Positions 7,291 to 15,922 are shown, counted from the stretch's first letter. The stretch is 48,222 bases of DNA from Melioribacteraceae bacterium (GCA_028280855.1 JANQLA010000250.1:1-48222), one strand, 5' to 3'. Translations and numbers: made by a program. The notes: a model not told the origin generated them from the letters alone.

Positions 7291-8772
7291 CTATTTAAGT
7301 AAAATCATTTTTTTTCTAAGAGATACACCATCAAAATTCAATTGATAAAAATATATTCCTGAATTAAGATTCTGCCCATCGAAACTTACGTTGTGATTTC
7401 CGGAAGGAAGTATTTCCGTCAGTAGGGAAGTGATTTCTTCACCTAGAAGACTATAAATTTTTAGGCTCACGTATCCACTCGAAGGCAAAGAAAACTCAAT
7501 GCTGGTGTTGGGATTAAATGGGTTGGGGTAATTCTGTGATAAATTAAACTCTTGTACAATTTGTGATCCTTCGATATCTACTTCCGCAATTATTGACGCT
7601 GTGGCTAGCATTAACTCAATAGTTGCAATGTCTTCTGCGGGTTGACGGAAATAAAGTATGCTAACTGTATTCTCAATTTCATTAAAAACAATATTGCGTT
7701 GGTTACTTCTCATTATCGCTTCTGTTGTTGTATCATCCGTAACAGCAACAGAAGAGATAAAAGAACCAGCAATATTGTTGGTATAAAAAATGTCTCCTTC
7801 TGTGGCATAAGCAATATGGATATTGTTGTTGCTATCATCAACCAAGGAGGCATGGAGAATATCCGCCAAATTATCAACAATAGCACTTGGGAATGAAAAC
7901 TCACCATTAATGTTATTGGAATAATATACCCCTTCTTTTTGATCTTGTGAACTATATTTCCATATTACATGGAATTTTTGGTTTGAATCTATCGCAATCA
8001 TTGGATGATAAATATCTACTTCTTGAAAGTTGGGTGGTTGTGGAAGGAGTACCTCTTCACTGAATGTACCATGAATGTTGTTAACATAGACTACATTAAA
8101 ATTGAGAACGTTTCCATCATTTGTGCTTTTTACCGCAACAGCGTGAATGTTATTTTGATTATCTAATACAAACTGAGGGTTACGCACATCTTCCAAAATC
8201 GTTATCGGTTCAGAAAACGTTCCACCGGAATTATTCATATATTTCATATATTGGACTCCATGCAATAACCAAAGAGCATGCATTATTCCATTTGAATCAA
8301 TTGCAATATGTGGAGAACCGCTCGATTTTGTATTGGTTGTAATTTGAATTGGGGTTGAGAATGTTCCATCTTCATTATTTGTATAGAATAATTCATTATT
8401 TTCTACTCCGGAAATTGGAGCGCCCCATATGATATGTGCAACTCCATTATTTGTCACTGCAATTGTTGGTTCAGAAATCATTAAATATTCATCTGATACT
8501 TTCTTAGGTGCTGCAAAATCACCCTCTATATTATTTGTATAGTACACACTTAATATAAAGTTGCCGGTTGTACTATCTATTTTACCCTTGACCCACGTAA
8601 TGTGAATTTTGCCATTGTCGTCAATTTCCATTTCTGCCCATGCATCGGCAGTTTTATCATCAGTTAGTTGTGTTATTGTAAAATTTTGAGCGAATAAAAT
8701 TTCTGATAAGATAAATACTAGAATTAAAAGAAAGGCTTTGCTACACTTAAATAAAGTTTTCATCATCTTCAT
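7291..8772 (-). CDS. secreted beta-propeller-like repeat protein with T9SS sorting domain
   Basis: A 493-residue exported protein with a signal peptide ending LFAQ. Residues ~30-390 contain about six to seven degenerate repeats in which a hydrophobic strand with HITWVKG or IHAVAV is followed by a YYTNN-G-F motif (for example VYYTNNIEGDF, LFYTNNEDGTF, VYYSNNINGEF, IFYTNNIAGSF). This pattern fits a sialidase/BNR-type beta-propeller, though no sialidase catalytic residues are evident. The C-terminal ~80 residues are a T9SS sorting domain (NYPNPFNPNTSIEFSL ... MILLK). A strong GGGAGG ribosome site precedes the ATG. It is probably cell-surface or released; substrate unknown. Confidence 0.85.
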   Translation of the reverse strand: MKMMKTLFKCSKAFLLILVFILSEILFAQNFTITQLTDDKTADAWAEMEIDDNGKIHITWVKGKIDSTTGNFILSVYYTNNIEGDFAAPKKVSDEYLMISEPTIAVTNNGVAHIIWGAPISGVENNELFYTNNEDGTFSTPIQITTNTKSSGSPHIAIDSNGIMHALWLLHGVQYMKYMNNSGGTFSEPITILEDVRNPQFVLDNQNNIHAVAVKSTNDGNVLNFNVVYVNNIHGTFSEEVLLPQPPNFQEVDIYHPMIAIDSNQKFHVIWKYSSQDQKEGVYYSNNINGEFSFPSAIVDNLADILHASLVDDSNNNIHIAYATEGDIFYTNNIAGSFISSVAVTDDTTTEAIMRSNQRNIVFNEIENTVSILYFRQPAEDIATIELMLATASIIAEVDIEGSQIVQEFNLSQNYPNPFNPNTSIEFSLPSSGYVSLKIYSLLGEEITSLLTEILPSGNHNVSFDGQNLNSGIYFYQLNFDGVSLRKKMILLK

Positions 8773-8938
8773 TGTTAACTCCTCCCTTATTGGTTGTTTA
8801 GTTCATTTTCGTCGTAATTAACATGAGTTCCCAAAACCTAATCTGATTGGTTTGCACTCAATTAATCCCAACTTCTGGTTGCTTCTAATTATCTGTTTAA
8901 TAAGTTTTTGATAATTTGTATTTTCATCAAGTTCGATT

Positions 8939-8968
8939 CTGTTCACTTCTGTACAAAACTGTTCACAA
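8939..8968 (+). promoter_or_regulatory. three phased 10-bp direct repeats before the XRE gene
   Basis: CTGTTCACTT, CTGTACAAAA and CTGTTCACAA follow each other without a gap, each exactly 10 bases, ending 17 bases before the XRE start codon. Repeats at one helical turn are typical of sites for a protein stacking along one DNA face. Placement suggests autoregulation. Confidence 0.6.
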
Positions 8969-8985
8969 CAATTGAAGAGAAGATT

Positions 8986-9894
8986 ATGTACAATACAGCT
9001 CTTATACGTATAAATAAAAAGAAATTATCCGAACTGGTATATAGTGAACGAACCAAACAAGGAATTTCGAAACAAGAGCTAATTAGAATATGCAGCGGGA
9101 AAATTGGAAGAACTACATTAATAAGTATAGAGCACGGTAAAAAGAATAGTTATAGAGAAGATATCCTAATTGAACTATCTAAGGCATTAAATATTGATTA
9201 TGGATCGATGCTATATTCTGTCTGTATTGAAACGATTTATGGAAATTCTAATGAAACCGAAGAATACATAAGTGCGGATAAAACTTTTATGAATTACTTT
9301 AACACTCCTTACACGATTCTTTCTCCAAACGATGATGACCTACATTGGATAGAGTCAGTTGAAAAAAAACTTTACTATGATTTATTTGCTATTCCACATA
9401 CGACGCTTTCAATATGGTTAAAGAAAAATCCTTATTGCATAACAGTAATGAAAAACAGCAATCAACAACTTTGTGGATACCTAATAGTATTACCGGTAAA
9501 CAGTAATGTATATAGAAGATTTATTTCCGGGGAAATATATGATAAAGATTTTGGGAAAGATGACATTATAGCAATTGATGAAAAAGAAAGGGTTGAATAT
9601 TTATTTGCTGGAACACTGGCTGTTTTGGATGAAGACTTTGACATAAACATTATTGGTATCAATGAGTATTTGAAGAAAGCACCATACATCTTATCCAAGA
9701 TATGCAATTTTGAAAAATGCAAGCGAATGTTTACTTATACAGCCAAAAAGGGGGATGAAATACTTTTAAAACAATTGGGATTCTCGAGAATAACTTCACC
9801 CAAAGAAAACAAAAAAGAGCTAAACATGTATCATATAAATTTTCAATCACTTCTTCAAAGATTATTCGACCTCTCCCAAAATTCACTTTATTAG
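8986..9894 (+). CDS. XRE-type HTH regulator fused to a GNAT-like domain
   Basis: A 302-residue fusion. Residues ~13-75 are a helix-turn-helix of the XRE/Cro class (KLSELVYSERTKQGISKQEL, then a turn and ISIEHGKKNSYREDILIELSKAL). The rest resembles a GNAT acetyltransferase fold: FAIPHTTLSIWLKKNP, a strand QLCGYLIVLPVNSNVY, then GEIYDKDFGKDDI and YLFAGTLAVL. The usual acetyl-CoA loop is not clear, so the domain may sense rather than catalyse. The ATG at 8986 is chosen because GAAGAGAAG precedes it and upstream in-frame sequence would run through the phased repeats. The gene is visibly more AT-rich than its neighbours, which may reflect transfer. A 69-residue gene follows 16 bases later. Confidence 0.8.
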   Translation: MYNTALIRINKKKLSELVYSERTKQGISKQELIRICSGKIGRTTLISIEHGKKNSYREDILIELSKALNIDYGSMLYSVCIETIYGNSNETEEYISADKTFMNYFNTPYTILSPNDDDLHWIESVEKKLYYDLFAIPHTTLSIWLKKNPYCITVMKNSNQQLCGYLIVLPVNSNVYRRFISGEIYDKDFGKDDIIAIDEKERVEYLFAGTLAVLDEDFDINIIGINEYLKKAPYILSKICNFEKCKRMFTYTAKKGDEILLKQLGFSRITSPKENKKELNMYHINFQSLLQRLFDLSQNSLY

Positions 9895-9910
9895 TAAAGG
9901 ATAAGTTTCA

Positions 9911-10120
9911 ATGAATAATAGCGCGCTACTAAAAATTGCCCAAAAGCCCTATCCGAGTATTTGCGTAAAGAGAGAATTCGGATGGGATTATTTAAGTAGG
10001 AATTCATTATGGGATATTCAGAGCGATGGAGGGTTATATGTTGATTTAGTGATAGAAAAACAAATTTATAGCTACAATTCTAAATTTTATCAATCTATGC
10101 CAATAAATAATAAGATATGA
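9911..10120 (+). CDS. small unknown protein downstream of the XRE regulator
   Basis: A 69-residue soluble protein preceded by AAAGGA nine bases before its ATG and starting 16 bases after the XRE-GNAT stop, so it is probably co-transcribed. It is rich in Tyr, Ser and Asn, has no membrane segment, no signal peptide and no cysteine pair, and matches no family I know. The central part (REFGWDYLSRNSLWDIQSDGGLYVDLVIE) looks like folded protein rather than random translation. It could be a partner or target of the regulator, or the N-terminal remnant of a longer gene. Confidence 0.55.
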   Translation: MNNSALLKIAQKPYPSICVKREFGWDYLSRNSLWDIQSDGGLYVDLVIEKQIYSYNSKFYQSMPINNKI

Positions 10121-10249
10121 TATTTGTTGATTAAAAATGGTGGGTATAATAGTGAAGCGTTTTAATCCAAAATCAAAGAAAACCTAGTTTTTTCTGTACG
10201 TTATCTTAGATTTTTAACGAGGTATTTTTTTCGGTAACACAGAATTTCA

Positions 10250-10801
10250 TTATCCCTTTTCCCATTCCCTCCGAATTAATCCCATCAGATAAAAATCACA
10301 ATATCGCCCATCATGGTACATAGCTTCTCGCAACGTGCCTTCTATTTTGAACCCGGTTCGTTCGTATACCTTTACCGCGCCTTTGTTTTCAGCAGCAACA
10401 TGCAATTGGATTCGGTTAAGGTTGACCGTATTAAAACCGTAGTCCACCATCATTCGCGTTGCTTCGGAGCCGTATCCTTTAGACCAATTTTCTTTCTCTG
10501 CAATGCCGATGTAAAATATTGCCATTCGCCCAATCCAGTCGATTCGATGAAATGCTGTTTGCCCGACAGGTTCGTTATCTTCGGTTTTACAAATGGTAAA
10601 CAAAATCACATTCGGATCGTCAATAAGTTTTTGCGTTTTCTCTAACTGCTGCTCAATTGTTGTAGGAAGTGCGTAGAATAAAGTACTTCTCGGATCAGGA
10701 TGATTCTCGAGTTGTGCCAGCATTTGTTCATCGCCTTCTTTGAATGCACGGAAGTAAACTTTTTCACCTGTTAGAAATGCATCTGAAATTCGGTTACTCA
10801 T
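10250..10801 (-). CDS. GNAT N-acetyltransferase, RimJ/RimL-like
   Basis: A 183-residue GNAT enzyme. The acetyl-CoA loop is seen at SKGYGSEATRMMVDYGF (about residues 107-123), followed by LNRIQLHVAAENKGAVKVYERTGFKIEGTLREA (about 128-160), the canonical RimJ/RimL-type C-terminal motif in which Asn and Tyr contact CoA. The N-terminal VYFRAFKEGDEQ is also typical. Acceptor unknown. Its ATG lies two bases after the stop of the rhodanese gene (TAATTATG), so it is translated from the same message. Confidence 0.9.
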   Translation of the reverse strand: MSNRISDAFLTGEKVYFRAFKEGDEQMLAQLENHPDPRSTLFYALPTTIEQQLEKTQKLIDDPNVILFTICKTEDNEPVGQTAFHRIDWIGRMAIFYIGIAEKENWSKGYGSEATRMMVDYGFNTVNLNRIQLHVAAENKGAVKVYERTGFKIEGTLREAMYHDGRYCDFYLMGLIRREWEKG

Positions 10802-10803
10802 AA

Positions 10804-12123
10804 TTATTCCATCATTGTGTTGGATATTTCTTCGCTTTCCGGTATGCCTGTTTCGTACGGATTGGCAGGATCGTTACTCCACTCGAACCATCCGCCGTCA
10901 AATACCGAAACCCGCGGCCATCCCATTAGGTATGCATTAAAAAAAGCCTCACTTCCTCGCCACCCGGTTCCGCAATAGAACGCGTTATGTTTTTCAGGGA
11001 CTATGCCGACACTTTTCCAGTTTCGTTCAACTTCGTGGAATTCTCGCATTGTGTAGTCCAGGTTCCTGTAGTTTTCCATATGGTAAGCATCGCTTCCGCA
11101 ATTGCCGAATACCGCGCCGGGTATTCTTCCCGTTTTCTCTATATAGTTGTAGCCGCTTACTTCGCCAATGTATTCGCGCCAGCTTCTAATGCAAACAAGA
11201 TTACCGTCGTCCGACTTTAGTAATTTTTTGGCTTTATCAATATCCACGGCCAGCTTGGGATTCGCCGGAATATCAACTCCGAACTCATTTACCGGTTCGG
11301 GAAGGGTTTCATCGGAAGTAATTTCGTATCCGTCGTCAAGCCAGGATTGTAAACCTCCGTTAAGTATTTTTACGTCTTTAACCCCTGCGTACATCATTAT
11401 AAATGCGCACCGCATTGCTGCAATTTGACCTGCATTACTGCCCGGGAAAGTATCATCATTATTGGGGAATGAGTATCGCCCATAGAGCACAACTGTTGTG
11501 TCGTGTTTAATACCTTTTGCTTCAAGTGCAGCTTTAAGCTCGGATGATGAACGCCGATTCCATGTTTCAGGCGCTTCCAGTTCCAATGTGTCCAGGGGAA
11601 TCGAACCTTGTATGTGACCTTCTTTGTAATCATCAGGGTTTCTGTAATGAGTATGGCAAATGATAAAATTATCACCGCGATAAGCAGTCGGCATTTCGCC
11701 ATCCATCAAAGATTTTAGCCATTGTGGGGAAACCAGGTTTTCGTAACGTGCAAGTTTGTCCATTGGTAACCCAGGATCCGCCGACCACTCATCTTCGAAA
11801 TGTTCGTATATGCATACATCGTTATAACCGAGCCGAAGAAAACACAACGCGACTTTTTCAATCTGCTCTCCATTCCCGCCGTATACCACAACTTTGTGTC
11901 CGGGGAGTATACCTTTCGATCTTACGATTTCAATCCAATCAATGTAGCTGCACCATTTGGCAGGGAGACTTCGGGCGCCCTTGATATGTCCGCCTCGCGA
12001 TTCCTTGTCCATTATCCAGCCGTTATATGCGTCAGGTGGTCGTGAATCGATGATGTGGCAATTTGTATTGTTAATTAGTTTTTGGAGTTGCTCAGTAGTT
12101 ATCCTGCATAATATGTTTGACAT
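10804..12123 (-). CDS. three-domain rhodanese sulfurtransferase
   Basis: A 439-residue cytosolic protein made of three consecutive rhodanese folds. Domain 1 has HIIDSRPPDAYNGWIM and VVVYGGNGEQ; domain 2 has DDYKEGHIQGSIPL and TVVLYGRYSFP; domain 3 has the loop CGTGWRG (Cys384) followed by AYLMGWPRVSVFDGGWFEW. Only domain 3 keeps a cysteine in the active-site loop, so domains 1 and 2 are probably structural or regulatory. The usual role is moving sulfane sulfur from thiosulfate or a persulfide to an acceptor. The standard arrangement has two domains, one inactive, so three is unusual. It leads a two-gene transcript with a GNAT acetyltransferase. No signal peptide. Confidence 0.88.
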   Translation of the reverse strand: MSNILCRITTEQLQKLINNTNCHIIDSRPPDAYNGWIMDKESRGGHIKGARSLPAKWCSYIDWIEIVRSKGILPGHKVVVYGGNGEQIEKVALCFLRLGYNDVCIYEHFEDEWSADPGLPMDKLARYENLVSPQWLKSLMDGEMPTAYRGDNFIICHTHYRNPDDYKEGHIQGSIPLDTLELEAPETWNRRSSSELKAALEAKGIKHDTTVVLYGRYSFPNNDDTFPGSNAGQIAAMRCAFIMMYAGVKDVKILNGGLQSWLDDGYEITSDETLPEPVNEFGVDIPANPKLAVDIDKAKKLLKSDDGNLVCIRSWREYIGEVSGYNYIEKTGRIPGAVFGNCGSDAYHMENYRNLDYTMREFHEVERNWKSVGIVPEKHNAFYCGTGWRGSEAFFNAYLMGWPRVSVFDGGWFEWSNDPANPYETGIPESEEISNTMME

Positions 12124-12213
12124 GAGATGTATTTGTAATATTTGTTGGTGAATTCAAAATTCGCAATTACTTAGCTATAACATTGAAACAAAATAGGATC
12201 ATGGTACAACAAG

Positions 12214-12960
12214 TTATAAATTAAATATCATATTATCTTCTGCAATGAAAATGCTTTCATCAAGTATTGCCTGACTTAATTTTTCAATTGTTTCCTGATT
12301 CCAGTTTGGATTAATATGTATTAAACCGGTGCGCACAACATCAAATTTCTTAAGCATGTTTTTAATACCGGCAAGTGAGCTATGTTCATTGTTATCCTCA
12401 GGTTCAAGCGACCAGAAATCGTGCAGCAGCAGTTTGGCCCTTTGCGCCTTCTTAAATGTTTCTTCGCATTCGATAGTGTCTGTAGCATAATGCAATTTAT
12501 TTCCAAGTGTAATACCGAATGATCCGCCTTTATGAATTTGCTTTGTTATACTGATCTTGAGATTACCGATTTGAAACCCTTGCAGATTATAATCGACTAT
12601 TTCCAACTCCTTGTAAATGGAATTAATGTCCACGAAGTAGGGAGGTTTGAGCAAATCAGAGAGAACTGTTTTGCAGGATTGAAATCCAAGCTCTCTGCCA
12701 GGCCCGAAAATATTTACTTTTTTATTCTTTGCCCAGTTGCTCAAATATACTATACCCATCAAATGATCTAAATGATAATGGCTATAAATGATATTGACTT
12801 CATTATATTTTTCAAGAATTCCTTTATAATCCGGCAACCGGCTTAGTCCCGTTCCTGTATCAAGTATTATCAGGCTTTCGCCGGTATCAATCAAATAACA
12901 GGCAGTGTGTCTTTTATTTGTCGGAATCCATCCGCCACTACCGAGAGTTATTACTTTCAT
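12214..12960 (-). CDS. metallo-beta-lactamase-fold hydrolase, RNase Z-like
   Basis: A 248-residue MBL-fold protein. Metal ligands: the signature HYHLDH (His61, His63, Asp65, His66), the aspartate in HYATDTIE, and further histidines (KQIHKGGSFG, LLLHDFW, GLIHINPNW). The N-terminal VITLGSGGWIPTNKRHTACYLI resembles RNase Z and related phosphodiesterases. It lacks an obvious extended tRNA-clamping arm, so it is more likely a small cyclic-phosphodiesterase or general MBL hydrolase than the tRNA 3-prime processing enzyme. AAGGGA precedes the ATG. It is divergent from the AraC-type gene. Confidence 0.85.
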   Translation of the reverse strand: MKVITLGSGGWIPTNKRHTACYLIDTGESLIILDTGTGLSRLPDYKGILEKYNEVNIIYSHYHLDHLMGIVYLSNWAKNKKVNIFGPGRELGFQSCKTVLSDLLKPPYFVDINSIYKELEIVDYNLQGFQIGNLKISITKQIHKGGSFGITLGNKLHYATDTIECEETFKKAQRAKLLLHDFWSLEPEDNNEHSSLAGIKNMLKKFDVVRTGLIHINPNWNQETIEKLSQAILDESIFIAEDNMIFNL

Positions 12961-13085
12961 TTTATATTCCCTTAGTCAATTAGCTTACTTTTCACTGTAT
13001 CGAAATCAAGTATATTTTGTATTCGATTAGACAATTTAATAAAATCATTATTGTTAGATTATCTTTCTAAAAAAGCGTCATTAAT

Positions 13086-13934
13086 ATGAAATACGAATTT
13101 GCAGACAACAAACTGGAATCAATTTTTGCTATTACCGACAATTTTCAACATGACGAAAATTTTGTTACAAGAAAATCCGGTGTAATTAAATTCTTATGGA
13201 ACAGAAATGATAGCCCGGTCGATTTTCAGATTGATCATCTTAACTTGCAATTGAATCCAAATCAAATTACTACCACGACTTTTTTTCATAACCTGGGGTT
13301 TTCGAAAAAAAGTTTACCTTTGAATTCAATTCTTTTTAACAGGGAGTTCTATTGTATATCGGACCATGATAGTGAGATAGGATGTAACGGTATTTTATTT
13401 TTCGGAACACAAGATCTCCCGATAGTAACCCTGGAAGGAGAATACTTAAGAAAGTTTGATTTACTCTGGGATGTGATGAGGGATGAATTTCGGAACAAAG
13501 ACAACATCCAGGGTGAAATGCTGCAGATGCTTCTCAAGCGATTTATAATTCTCTGCACACGTTTGGCCAAAGAGCAGTTGATTGTAAAAGAGTTGAATGA
13601 TAGTCAAATTGATGTCATTCGTCGGTTTAACGTACTGGTTGATATGCACTTCAAAACCAAACGCCAGGTGAAAGATTACGCAGAGCTGCTTTTCAAATCA
13701 CCTAAGACCCTGTCTAATTTGTTTGCCGTTTATAATCAAAAGTCTCCTCAGCAAATAATCAAGGAACGTGTTGTACTTGAGGCTAAACGCATGCTGCACT
13801 TTACCGATAAACAAACCCGCGAAATTGCCTATGACCTGGGCTTTGATGATCCTGCGCATTTTAGCCGTTATTTCAAAAAGATTGCGGGTGTTTCTCCATC
13901 CGAATACAAAGAGGAGCAAAGATTCTTGAGTTAG
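13086..13934 (+). CDS. AraC-family transcriptional regulator
   Basis: A 282-residue regulator. The C-terminal ~95 residues hold the double helix-turn-helix of AraC proteins: VKDYAELLFKSPKTLSNLFAVY for the first and TREIAYDLGFDDPAHFSRYFKK followed by AGVSPSEYK for the second, a near-canonical signature. The N-terminal ~150 residues have the strand-rich pattern of a cupin-like sensor (KYEFADNKLESIFAITD, ... EFYCISDHDSEIGCNGILFFG), ligand unknown. No obvious ribosome site; the leader is AT-rich. It is divergent from the MBL gene. The AhpD-like gene lies 512 bases downstream on the same strand, separated by a hairpin array, so regulation of that gene is possible but not shown. Confidence 0.92.
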   Translation: MKYEFADNKLESIFAITDNFQHDENFVTRKSGVIKFLWNRNDSPVDFQIDHLNLQLNPNQITTTTFFHNLGFSKKSLPLNSILFNREFYCISDHDSEIGCNGILFFGTQDLPIVTLEGEYLRKFDLLWDVMRDEFRNKDNIQGEMLQMLLKRFIILCTRLAKEQLIVKELNDSQIDVIRRFNVLVDMHFKTKRQVKDYAELLFKSPKTLSNLFAVYNQKSPQQIIKERVVLEAKRMLHFTDKQTREIAYDLGFDDPAHFSRYFKKIAGVSPSEYKEEQRFLS

Positions 13935-13994
13935 AAAGCTCTAATAAGTTAAACCTGTAAACAGATTAGCAACTCTATATTATCATCTTATGTT

Positions 13995-14199
13995 CCAATA
14001 GCTAAAGCTATTGGTTAATGCAATTGGATTCTGAATATCAAATTAACTTCAGTGCATTAGCAAACGATTTTAATCGTTGGATTTACTTAGTATAAGATCT
14101 TCCAGACATAAGTGACTCTCCTCATGTTGTTAGAAACCAGTGAACTGGTTAAGAAAGTTAATAGTCTGCAGAGTTGAATCCAATGGGTGAACCCATTGG
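13995..14199. repeat. array of four REP-like hairpins
   Basis: Four near-perfect hairpins in about 205 bases: CCAATAGCTAAAGCTATTGG (13995-14014), AACGATTTTAATCGTT (14063-14078), AACCAGTGAACTGGTT (14135-14150) and CCAATGGGTGAACCCATTGG (14180-14199). Shorter inverted repeats (TAATGCA/TGCATTA and ACTTA/TAAGT) lie in the spacers. The loops (TAAA, GTGA types) and the AT-rich spacers look like REP-type intergenic repeats of Bacteroidota, which are usually moved by a RAYT transposase encoded elsewhere. The rest of the 13935-14446 gap holds no gene. Confidence 0.75.
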
Positions 14200-14446
14200 T
14201 TAATATCATTTGTAGATTTGGATTTTAGATGAGAAAACTAATCAACATGCATGTTTGCCAAAAAGCAAAATTTATTTATTGGGTAAAATGCATAAATGTG
14301 TGTCTCATCGGCTTGATCATTTATCACTATAAGGGAAATTTGTGAAAGCAGTCGGGAAATTCATCCTAACGCCTGCTCTCATATCCCCTCTATCTTTGTA
14401 ATGAATTTAATAAACAATAATCATTACAAAATATATAGAGGTTATC

Positions 14447-14995
14447 ATGAAACAATTTGAAGTTCCGACAAGAGACCACGTAAGTGAAAACAATCAGCAA
14501 ATTTTTGACAACTTAGAAAAAGGCGTCGGGTTCGTACCGAACCTATACGCGACATATGCATATAACGACACAGCCCTTGGCGACTATCTCCAATTGCAAA
14601 ACAGGAAAAGTACACTGTCTGCAAAAGAACGCGAAGTAATTAACCTGGTTGTAAGCGAAGTAAACGGATGCCGCTACTGCCAAAGCGCTCATACCGCATT
14701 AGGCAAAATGAACGGTTTTACCGATGACCAGATTTTGGAAATTCGTTCCGGAAGCGTTTCATTTGATTCAAAGCTTGACGCTCTCGCAAAGTATGTTAAA
14801 AACATTACAATCAACAGGAGCAAACCCGATGCTGAAGTTGTTGATGCTTTATTTGAAGCCGGGTACAACGAAGCTAACATTATTGATATTGTGATGGTAA
14901 TCGGCGATAAGTTTATCAGTAATTTTTTGCATGGGACAACTAAGATACCTATAGACTTTCCGTTGGCACCTGAACTTGAAGAAGCTGTTGCTTAA
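14447..14995 (+). CDS. AhpD/carboxymuconolactone decarboxylase-like peroxidase-related protein
   Basis: A 182-residue all-helical protein of the AhpD/CMD superfamily. The redox motif is seen as GCRYCQSAH (Cys75, Cys78, His82), the AhpD-type CxxC-x3-H that reduces hydroperoxides or a partner peroxiredoxin. Flanking sequence (ALGDYLQLQNRKSTLSAKEREVINLVVSE and ALGKMNGFTDDQI) is the family core. Length matches the peroxidase-related subgroup rather than the shorter CMD enzymes. GAGG precedes the ATG. A strong terminator hairpin follows directly, so it is probably a single-gene unit. The electron donor is not encoded nearby. Confidence 0.9.
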   Translation: MKQFEVPTRDHVSENNQQIFDNLEKGVGFVPNLYATYAYNDTALGDYLQLQNRKSTLSAKEREVINLVVSEVNGCRYCQSAHTALGKMNGFTDDQILEIRSGSVSFDSKLDALAKYVKNITINRSKPDAEVVDALFEAGYNEANIIDIVMVIGDKFISNFLHGTTKIPIDFPLAPELEEAVA

Positions 14996-15010
14996 AGCAA
15001 ATTAATATTA

Positions 15011-15046
15011 ACCTGCTGGGTGATTATAGATAATTACCCAGCAGGT
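15011..15046 (+). terminator. intrinsic terminator after the AhpD-like gene
   Basis: ACCTGCTGGG and CCCAGCAGGT form a perfect 10-bp stem with a 16-base loop, followed by AACTTTTCTT, 16 bases after the stop codon. The T-run is short, so efficiency is uncertain. Confidence 0.65.
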
Positions 15047-15104
15047 AACTTTTCTTAAGGATATTATGTTATATCAATTATCTTGAAAATTTTTATAGGC
15101 AACA

Positions 15105-15869
15105 ATGAAAACTAAGATCATTATATTACTAGCCTTGACAATAATCCTTTCATCATTTAGCATAATCATTGCTCAACTTAGCTTTGCTGAAAAGATTGAA
15201 GCTGCTCACGAAAAAGAAACCTTTCTATCAAATAAGGCAGTTCAGTTTGACTTTGTATTGACATTCGGTGGAAGTGAGAGGATGAATGGAAAAATTACGC
15301 TGCTCACTAATTCTACCAAAGGATTGATTGAACTGGCAGATGGAAATAAAATCTATTACGTAGAGGATAAAGTTTTTTATTCGCCCGGTATTGAAAATAC
15401 AGCCAGGATCAGGTTCGATGCTTACACATGGTCATATTTCTTTTTGATTCCGTACAAACTTAGTGATCCGGGTACGGTTTGGAACAAATATCCTGCAAGC
15501 AAGCTAAACGGTAAAGCATACGAAACACAAAAACTCACTTTTGAGCAGGGAACGGGCGATACACCGGATGATTGGTACATCGTATACGCGGACAGTAAAA
15601 CCAATTTATTAAGCGCGGTTGCTTATATAGTTACAGCAGGTAAATCGAAAGAAGAAGCTGAAGCTTCTCCGAGCGCTATTGAATATACCGATTACACAAG
15701 AGTCAATGGAGTGCCGATTGCCACGAACTGGAATTTCTGGAAATGGCATGAAGACAATGGACTAACAAAGAAGCGTGGTGAAGCTGCAATTTCAAACATT
15801 AGGTTTAAGTCGTCACTAGCTGGTGACTTCTTTAATCCTCCTGCTAATTTTTATGAAGCAAAACCATAA
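15105..15869 (+). CDS. secreted protein, DUF6503-like
   Basis: A 254-residue exported protein with a signal peptide (MKTKIIILLALTIILSSFSIIIAQ). The mature part is strand-rich, with QFDFVLTFGGSERMNGKITLL, KGLIELADGNKIYYVEDKVFYSP and VNGVPIATNWNFWKW, a pattern like the DUF6503 family and other LolA-fold periplasmic lipid-binding proteins of Bacteroidota. There is no lipobox cysteine. It may bind a lipid or lipoprotein, but that is inferred from the fold only. A terminator hairpin follows the stop. Confidence 0.75.
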   Translation: MKTKIIILLALTIILSSFSIIIAQLSFAEKIEAAHEKETFLSNKAVQFDFVLTFGGSERMNGKITLLTNSTKGLIELADGNKIYYVEDKVFYSPGIENTARIRFDAYTWSYFFLIPYKLSDPGTVWNKYPASKLNGKAYETQKLTFEQGTGDTPDDWYIVYADSKTNLLSAVAYIVTAGKSKEEAEASPSAIEYTDYTRVNGVPIATNWNFWKWHEDNGLTKKRGEAAISNIRFKSSLAGDFFNPPANFYEAKP

Positions 15870-15879
15870 ACTTTTTATA

Positions 15880-15909
15880 CAACACTCCGCCCTTTTTTGC
15901 AGAGTGTTG
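15880..15909. terminator. terminator between convergent genes
   Basis: CAACACTC and GAGTGTTG form an 8-bp stem around a loop containing CCTTTTTTGC. It sits between the stop of the plus-strand secreted protein and that of the minus-strand receptor, so it may stop transcription in either direction. The T-run lies in the loop rather than after the stem, which lowers confidence. Confidence 0.5.
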
Positions 15910-15922
15910 CTCAATATGTAAA

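Noticed and set aside
8908..8985. Extended N-terminus for the XRE-GNAT protein
   Set aside because: It would start in the phased repeats and lacks a ribosome site; the ATG at 8986 has one.
12214..12960. tRNA-processing RNase Z
   Set aside because: The MBL motifs fit, but no clear extended tRNA-binding arm was seen, so only a general MBL-fold call is made.
13995..14199. CRISPR array
   Set aside because: The repeats are different hairpins with unequal spacing, not identical direct repeats with unique spacers, and no cas gene is near.
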